Shown here one piece after another: positions 42,101-51,100 of a DNA stretch of 64,000 nucleotides. The notes below the pieces were generated by a model. The model was not told where the DNA came from, made no database searches, and worked only from the letters and a program-made list of their open reading frames with translations. This DNA is from Symbiodinium natans (lineage: Eukaryota > Sar > Dinophyceae > Suessiales > Symbiodiniaceae), in the NCBI GenBank assembly GCA_905221605.1, contig CAJNDS010002191.1, forward strand, positions 1,274,953 through 1,338,952, written 5' to 3'. Position 1 is the stretch's first letter. Every line of letters starts with the position of its first letter. A program made the position numbers and the translations under genes.

Positions 42101-45100
42101 GAAAGAACCTTCAAGGGAGATGTTGGTCTGTGCAAGGTTTAGGCCTGCGGGTTTAAAAGACTTGGGAGCCTCCTGCATAATTTGGGTCTAGACCCTTCCA
42201 GACGATAGTCCGCTCCAATCGCTAAACGATGCTTCCAAGGCGCTTAGGGTTTATAGGGTCTAGGGCAACCGATGTCCAAAGCAACAAAAAAGACGTACTT
42301 CCCCACATACGGCGTGGGATTGTTCGACTTTTCCCGGAGTGTTCACCCTTAAGGGAATCCCTGGAGTGCAAGCCCCTGGGACTGTCGCAGAGCATCCCCG
42401 GGGAGCACTCAACCCTAAACCCTGAAGCCCCAACACCCTAAGTCCTAAAGCCTTAAACCCTAAGCCCCAAGGCCCTAAACCCTAAACCCTAAACTCTAAA
42501 CCCTAAAACCCTAAACCCTAAACCCTAAACCCTAAACCCTAGCAGGAGAAGGCGCCCTTCCAGGTCACCGTGGAGCCGGGCACAGAGGAGCCGAGAAAGC
42601 TTTGCGTTTAGCGTTTAGGGTTTAGGGTTTAGGGTTTAGGGTTCAGGGTTTAGGGTTCAGGGCTCAGGGTTTAGGGTTTAGGGTTTAGGGTGTATAGGGC
42701 TTCGGGTTTTCCAGATTTCGGGTTTAGGGGTTGGGGGTTTCAGGCTTAGGGGATCGGGCCTAGGGGTTTCTGAGGGTAGTTTCATGGGCCCTGAATAGGG
42801 TCCCTGCCCTTGGGTTATATAGGGTATTCGAGGGATATATAAGGGGTCCCCTTGTAGTGGCCCATACTAAGGGAGCATGAGACTACCTCAAGAGGCTAGG
42901 GTTGAGCGGTCAGCTTTCGAGTCTAGGGTGTCGGAGATAGCGTTTAGGGCTCAAAGTTCAGGGAAACAAGAGTCCCTAAACCCTAAACCCTAAATCCTAA
43001 ACCCTAAGCCCTAAACCCCAAACCCTAATGTCAAAGTGTTTCGGAGTTGTCGTCGGGTGATCCGTTTTCCTGAGGAGGTTTGGAAGAACGAGTTGTGCCC
43101 GGAGCCTTCATGACCATGGCCAGCTCTCCCAATGTGGTTTGTTCGTTGTGTACGTGGCAGTATGAAAACACGGGCCCCAAAACAGGCTCCTAAATTAGAG
43201 AGCTAGCTATATTATTCCCGTGACAACCCTAAAGCCCTAAGCTCCACCTTAAACCCTAAACCCAAACCCTAAATGCTAAACCCCAAAACCTAAATCCTAA
43301 AACCCTAAACTCTAAATCCTAAACCCTAAGCCCTAAGGGTTGAGGGGGGGGGGGGCTTCGGGCTTACTAAACCCTAAACCAGCACTAAATCCAGCAGAGG
43401 ACGGAGCAGAGTTCAGGTTCCCGGGAGCTTCTGACGAGGCCGTTTGGGCGGGGAGAGTGGCGGTTTAGGGTTTAGGAAGAGCCCAAACGTCCTTTTGACT
43501 AAAGAGGGTTTATGGTTGAGGGGATGAAAGCCTTAGCAATAGGCATTGGGCTTCTTGAGAATGGCTATGGTTCATGAAAACTTGCAGTCAGATTTGACGG
43601 GTTATAGACAGGGTCGAGGCTGTCGATTGAGGATTTTTAGGCTTTTGGTTGAGCGACGAGGATTGATCCTCTTTGTGGGGCTAAGTTGCAGTTACATTAC
43701 GACTAGGACACAGAGTAGACCCTGATTCCCTTTTTGGGGGTTTAGGTTCCCTTATATCCTCCTTTAAACCAAAAAGGACACCCATTTACGTATTCCTAGG
43801 TCACTCCTGAGTCTAGACGAGGGTTCTAGCATTTAGGACTCTGGGTAGCCAGCTGGTGTTGCTGGCACAGTAATCTCCTTGCGCAGCGGGCGTGCCCCCC
43901 ACAGCATATCACCCAAAGCCTGTTGGGCAAGTGAGCGGCAGGCCCTGGATGGCAGCTGAAAAGGAGTTTAGGGTTTGGGAGTTAAGTTTTAGCGTTTAGT
44001 TAGGGATATCTGGCAGCATGTCGAGGGCTTCCGGCGCTGAAAGTCATGGCAGGCAGCCACTCTTCTATCCCTAATACCTACTGTACATGTCTGTCTTATA
44101 GCCACCGTACTATTTCGGCCCCTGCAATTTAGCTTTTAAACCCGGCCCCTCATTGCACCCATGTTATGCCTGAAGCGGAGCAACTCCCAAATGTTGCATT
44201 CTGAGCCCGGGAGTAGGGGCTAGGGGTTTGGGGTTTAGCGATTCGGGTTTAGGGTGTAAGGTTTATATGGTTTAGGGTATGACGCAAACCCTCGCAGACC
44301 ATGGCTCCTTCCTGAAACCCTGAAGCCTAGAATTCGACCCCATTATAGGGTACCTAAGCATTCAACTCTAAACCACCTATAAACCCTAAGTCCGAGTCAG
44401 ACCCGTCACCCCAGTCAATCCCCAATCCCCAAAACCCCAAAACCCCAAAACCCCAAACCCCAAAAACCTAAACCCCCAACCCCTAAACCCCCAAACCCCA
44501 AACCCTAACCCCTCAAACCCTAAACCCTGGACCCTAAACCCTAAACAGAGAAGGTAGCTCCAAACCCCAAACCCTAACCCCTCAAACCCTAATCCTAAAC
44601 CCTCAAGCTAGCAGGCTCCCGGGCATGATTCGGGTGACCTCATCATCACCGTGCGGGAAACCTCGCCTGGGGCTCTGGCGCGGCATGGCGCGTGGCATTT
44701 AGGGCCTCAACTTGACGGTTCAACCTTAAACTTAAACCCAAACCCTAAAGCCTAAACCCCAAACCCCCTAAACCCCGCAGTAAAACCCTGAACCCCCGAA
44801 GCCCTCAAGCCTAATTCCTGAGCCCCGAACTCGACGCTCCATTGTTTTTTTCTCTCCATCTGACATCGTGAAAAACTTGTGGCTTCATGGGTATTTCTGT
44901 AGGATTTTTATAGGGTTCCTAAGGGAGGCATGTAACCCAAGGCTCTCAAATACTCCAATACTCCCCAAGGCTCCCTAAGCTTCCCTGAGGTTCGCTAGGT
45001 ACCTACCCCCATGAACCCCCAGGTTTATACTGGCTTAGGCTTAGTTCTTGCCTTGGGTTGCTTATGTGACTAGCTTCTAGCCCGACTTTAAGTCTTCACG

Positions 45101-48100
45101 TTCTTGAGCCAAATTATGGGCTGAGCTACATTGTCGACCCTGATTGGCCCTGATTGGTACCCTATATATGAGAGTACAGACCCCAAACATGTGCGTCATT
45201 TCGATCAACTAAATCTGCTTCACCGTAGCATCGGGCATCTGACCCCATGTGTTGCACAAAGCAACTTTGAAAAAGGTACTGTTGACCCGAAGCCCCACGT
45301 TTCGATGTACAAGGGTTGGAGCCATCCGAACACAGCAAACGCATTTTCGGAAGCTGAGGTCTTTGTTCTTCTGCCTCTGTAGTTGTCTCGTTTTCAGAGC
45401 ACCGCAATCTGAGACGAAAAAGATGACAAAATCTCAAAAGAACTCGAATGCTCCACCCACAGGCTTGGGCGAGGGTCTGTAGAGCCTCAACCCAGAAAAG
45501 CCCTCAGCTCCGCAACCCCCGTCCCTCCCCTAAACTATGATTTCGTATACCTTCATTGGCCCTGGGTTTGCAGAAGGCCTTGCAGCCCCAAACTGGCTCG
45601 CAGGCAACGCTGTCCAAAGCAAGCCGTTAGAAGCAAGAATGTGAATACCCTAAACCCTAAACCCAAAACCCTAAACCCTGAAGGCATTACGGCCCTCAGT
45701 CAGCTCGGAGCACCCTTATATACCGCCAGAGCACCCTTATATACCCCACAAAAACCCTAAGGGCCCATACCTCAGAACCCCTGATAAGAAGGTAAGGGAC
45801 CAGACCAAGGATTAAGGGACCTTGCAGCTGCCCGTAGGGTTTAGGGGAAACCCCTAAACCCTAAACCCTAAACCCTAAACCCTAAACCCTAAACCCTAAA
45901 CCCTAAACCCTAAACCCTAAACCCTAAACCCTAAACCCTAAACCGGAGGTGTTAGGCGTGTTCACTCTGTAAGCCAGCCTCCCAGGCATCCCACTTTCCA
46001 GCGCGTGAAGGACGGGGGGGGGGGGGGGGTTAGGGTTTAGGGTTTGGGGTTTGGGGTTTGTGCGGGTTTGATAGGCTTTAGGGTTCATAGGGTTTTGGGT
46101 TCATAGGGTTCATAGGGTTCTGGGTTCGTAGGCTTTAGGGTTCATAGGGTGTAGGGTTCATGGGGTGTATAGGCTTTAGTGTTTAGGACCCGCTTTAGGG
46201 CTTTTGGATTTCGGGCTTCGGGTTGCAACGTGCCTCTACGGTTTAGGGCTTCGGGTTTAGCATTTAGGGGGTCCAGGGCTGTTCTGTGGCTTTAGGCTCC
46301 TGGAGAGGCACGGCGCCAAGCAGGCGATGATCTTATAAACCCTAAACCCCAAACCCGAAGCCCTAAACCCTAAACCCAAGTAGGGCTTGCAGAGGGAGCT
46401 TCCAGGGCTGCTGAACGCGGGACCGGGTGCCATGGTGTACCCGATTGCGCCGGCGAGTGAAGTCGACATCTACACCCGCTGTGCAGACCACTGATCCGTC
46501 GGCAACTGACCCGGGCCATATACACGCTCCGAGGTGCATGTCAGCAGCATGAATTGCCCCGGGCACGCTTACATCGTCTGGCCCTCTGGTGAGGCCCTCT
46601 GGTTGAGCCTGGAACGAGGCCCGGCACACAGATGTTGTCTCGTCCACAGGCAGCAACGGACACGCAAAATTCGACGTCCCGCTCCTCTAAGTATTCCTCA
46701 GTCGCCCCAGCTAAACGTAAGCCTCGCCCTTTGTAACCTTCCTGACAGAATTAGGGCGTAGAGTTGGGATGTTCCCCCTTGCACTGACAGGTCCTTAATA
46801 GGGATGAAAAGCCCCCCTATTTCAATCCCTAAGAAGCCCAAGCTTGGAGTTTAGCCCTAGACCCTAAGCCCCAAGCCCTTATAACTTGTTAGGATGATTG
46901 GTCGTACTTCTGCTCACGAAGATGCCCAGTAGCACCCTTATCTATCCCCTGATTCTTTCTTTTATGGACCGGGGGCCCCAGATCCCCTGCCAACCCCTTT
47001 GCAAACCCGAAGGGTCCCATGTACATGCATACACTATATGGGAACCCCTAGTACAGACTATACGTACACGGACCCTTAATGAAAGCAAAGGGCACCCTCA
47101 CCTAGTTCCCACGTGAACCTACGTTCTACTATTTGCCTGAAGAACACACCCCTCAAAAAAATGAACCTATTCTTCCTTGTGAGAGTAACATAGGGATAGT
47201 TATCTTGTTATTATTTGTTGGGGTTCTTCAGCAGACAGTATAGGGCTACTTCCAATCGGACACTTGGCTTCAACACAAGACCCAAGCCCTCTGAAGCCTC
47301 TGAGCCCACTGAGTTGAAGATCTCCGCCAGCGCATGCGGGGCATTCGGGTTTAGGGTTTTAGGGTTTAGGGTTTAGGGTTTAGGGTTTAGGGTTTAGGGT
47401 TTAGGGTTTAGGCTTTACAGTCTAGGGTTTCGGAAATCAGAACACATGTCATGTGACATGTGGTACAAGGCTTCGCGAAGGATAGAACCCCAAGACTGGA
47501 AGTTAAGGAGTTTAACGATGGAACGGGGGGGGTGTCAGATCAAGCTTATCAGCCATGCAGCCATGAAACTTAAGCTCTAGATGCAACATCCGAAGCCTGA
47601 AGCCCAGAGACCCTAAACCCCCACACCCGACGCCCTAAGTCCTGAAGCCCGCACTCGATGCTTGCACGTGTCCCTGCTAGGACTCCCTGGTGATAACAGC
47701 CAACCTGTCCCTGGTAGGAGCCCAAGATGTGATTGTTCAGGCGTCAATGGATTGTTCGGGTTTAGTTTAGGGCTTTTGGGGCCCGAAACTCCTACGTCCT
47801 TGGGTTTAGGGTTTAGGGTTTGAGGTTATTTGGGTTTATTAATGTGATTTCATAAGGGGTTTCTGGGGTGTATGAGTTTAGCCATCAGGAGCCAGGATAG
47901 ACTGTGATAGCTAGAGCCTTCACTGAGGAACGCGGATAGCCATCCCTCACGCGACAATCGAAGCCGCGAACCCTCAAACCTTAAACTCAGGCTCATTGGG
48001 GTTTAGGATTCAGGGGCGTAGGGCGTGGGTTGGCGTGCTGCATGCCAACGTGTTGCATCACAGAGGCGATCTTCGTTAAAGAGGCTGGAAACCCTCATTT

Positions 48101-51100
48101 CTAAACCCTATACCCTAAACCCTAAACCCTAAGCCCTAAACCCTAAACCCTAAACCCTAAACCTACACCCTAAACCCTACACCCTAACCCTAAACCCTAA
48201 ACACTAAACAATCCCTCTCGAGAGCCTACACCGGGCCTGCACCCTGCGCGCGCGCGAGAAGGTTTGGCTGGCGCCCCACACCCTCAACCCCCCGAAGCCC
48301 TAAAGCCCAAACTCCCCGTTTAGGGTTTAGGGTTTAGGGTTTCTTCCCGCTGAACCCTCCCCAAACCCTATGCACCCTCAGTATGTTATGCCCAGCATCT
48401 GCAAGACGTCCTAAACCTTCAGCCCTCAACTTGGCAGGATCATGGTTCAGGATGAAGCCATATAAGCCCTGTAAAATCTTACACCTCAAACCCCGAAGCC
48501 CGCTACCATATCCCCCTTGGGAATTATGATAGATTTTTTGTTTAATTAAAACCCAAGAGGATATTCATAATATTTGTTTTAAGGTTCTAAGGGGAGTATG
48601 GGATAAGTCCAATAAACTCTCGAAACCTAAAAATCCCCCAAGCCCTAGAAACAAATCGAAACCGTAAGCTTGATAAACCTGACGCCCTAAACCCTAAACG
48701 ACTGCACTAAAACCCCCTTTCTTAACCTCAAGAACATAAGCCCCAACAGCCACTTAACAAGAACACACCACAACACTATCCCTAAGCCCTAAACCTAAAC
48801 CCGAAACCCGAAACCCTAAACCCTAAACCCTAAACCCTAAACCCTAAACCCTAAACCCTAAACCCTAAGCCCTAAACCCTAAACCCTAAACCCTAAACCC
48901 TAAACCCAAACCCTTTTTACACCTTATACAAACGCTCAGAGCCCTTGAACAAGCCCTTGAGAGCCCTGGGGTCTGAACCCTGAACCTCCGGTGCCCTCAG
49001 AAGGAGGGCTTGGTTTAGGGTTTAGGGTTTAGGGTTTAGGGTTTAGGGTTTAGGGTTTAGGGTTTAGGGTTTAGGGCTTAGGGCTTAGGGTTTAGGGTTT
49101 AGGGTTAGGGTTCAGGGTTTAGGGTTTAGGGTTTAGGGTTCAGGGTTTAGGGTTTCAATGTTCCCTTATAATGCCTCCAACCCCAAAAACGGATGCCCGT
49201 ATTATTGTAATATGATTACTGGGCTACCAAGAGGGAGTCCCTTGAGCCATCACCTTGAAATGCCTGAACCCGAAACGCTGCAGAGCCCCTGCGCCCAGAA
49301 TCCCAAAATCTAGGGGATTGATACTGGCAATAGTAACAAAAGGTAGCGCCAAACCCTAAACCCTAAACCCTAAACCCTAAACTTTCATCCAACTGCGCCA
49401 AGCCAGAGCCAGGCTGAGGCCCTGTGTGGCTTCGAGCGAAAGATGTGTGGCCGCCATGGACTTATAGGATTTATAGGGTTTAGGGTTTCTATAGACATGG
49501 GCCATGGACCTTCGGCGTTTTGAGGGTTTAGGTTTGTTGTAGGCTTTTTGGGGTGTCTCGGTTTTTCATTTTTTTTTTGTGGGCCTGGGGGGGGGGGGGC
49601 GGGTTGGGGGGGGGGGGGGGGGGTGATCTACTTGATGGTGCCAACAGCTAGGATGCCCAGCAGAATGCACCTGAATTCACATCAATGAGTTACTAGCATT
49701 AAGTATACCTTTGAGCACCTTTAACCCTAAACCCTAAACCCTAAACCATTTTTTTCTCACCTTCGGTGCGGCCTTGCTAGATTTAAAACTCAACTCTGCT
49801 CCTCGCCCGGAACTCTTCTCCTCGCCCGGTCTACTCCGCGCCCATCCCTGGAGTGCTCAACCCTAGGGTTTTGGGTTTAGGGTTGGGTTTAGGCACCCAA
49901 CCCCAGAGTGTCCCTGGAGTGTCCCTGGAGTGCCCAACCCCGGAAGGCCCTAGAGTGCCCAACCCCAGAGTGTCCCTGGAGTGCCCAACCCCAGTTGCAA
50001 GCACATACGAAGAAAACACAGTTGAATCAAGGTGTCTTTGTTTGAGCATCTTATTTGCGTTCTTCCCTAAACCCTAAACCTAAACCCTAAACCCTAGGGT
50101 TTCACCTTTACGAGGATGAACGTGGGGATGTTCGAAGTAATAATAAATTTGAGGGGAAAGGAGCTTGAGCCTTTGGGTTTGAGAATGAGTGCTAGCCAAG
50201 AAGGTTACAGGCCACCTACTCCGCACTTAAAACATTTAGGATTTCGGGTTTAGGGTTTAGGGTTTAGGGTGTTAATATGGGATGTTCACCTTTATACTAA
50301 CAGTCCTTTATTTCGATTATAGCACCCCCCCCCCCCCCCCCTTTAGAATCCCTGGTAAGGACTGTTCATATAAGGGGGAGCATCCCAGCCCAAGGCCCTA
50401 AACTCCGCAAACCCTGGTGGTGGTGTCGCCAGAAAATACCTCGACGGGGCAGACCTCGTGATCAGAAGCGACCCTGGCCAGGTGCGACTGCCTGAACCCT
50501 TTTTGGTGGTGCATCGCTGTCGGGTTTCGGCTTTGATGGGGTTTAGGGTAGTTTCGGGTGTAGAAGTAGGGTCTTTTCTTCGTACTGCGGGTTCAGGCTA
50601 TAAAATACAGTTGCCCTACTAGAAACCATACTTGCAGCTGCCCATGGCCCTTCAAAAAGACCACACCCTAAACCTCATACCTCACAGGATGTAGGGTTTA
50701 GGGGAACATCCTAAACCCCAAACCCTAGGTCCGAAACCTAGAAACCCTTACCGTGTTTGGGGTTTAGGGTTTAGGGTTTAGGGTTGGGGTGGGGTCTAGG
50801 GCTACCAAAAACCTTCAGCCCTAATCTCTATCCCGAAGACGCAGGTCGTGAAGCCAGAGGACATGCTGGTCATCTCTGGCAAGGGCATGCCGGCGGCCCG
50901 GACGGTCCTCCTGAATCTGTCGAGGGTTTAGGGTTTAGGGGTTTAGGGTTTAGGGTTTAGGGTGGGGTTTGGAGCGAGTCTGGGAGTTTTTTCCTGGCGC
51001 AGGGTGCCCCGCACGTGCGGGAGGGCGTTTGTTCATCCAGGAGGATAAGTGTCAGAAAACTCGCCGGTGGATGCCCTATATGGTCCCTAAAATTTGAGCG

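Noticed and set aside
45098-45125. Minus-strand CCCATAATTTGGCTCAAG resembling the dinoflagellate spliced leader
   Set aside because: It has a two-base insertion relative to the leader core and lies at the wrong end of the only minus-strand frame. Probably coincidence.
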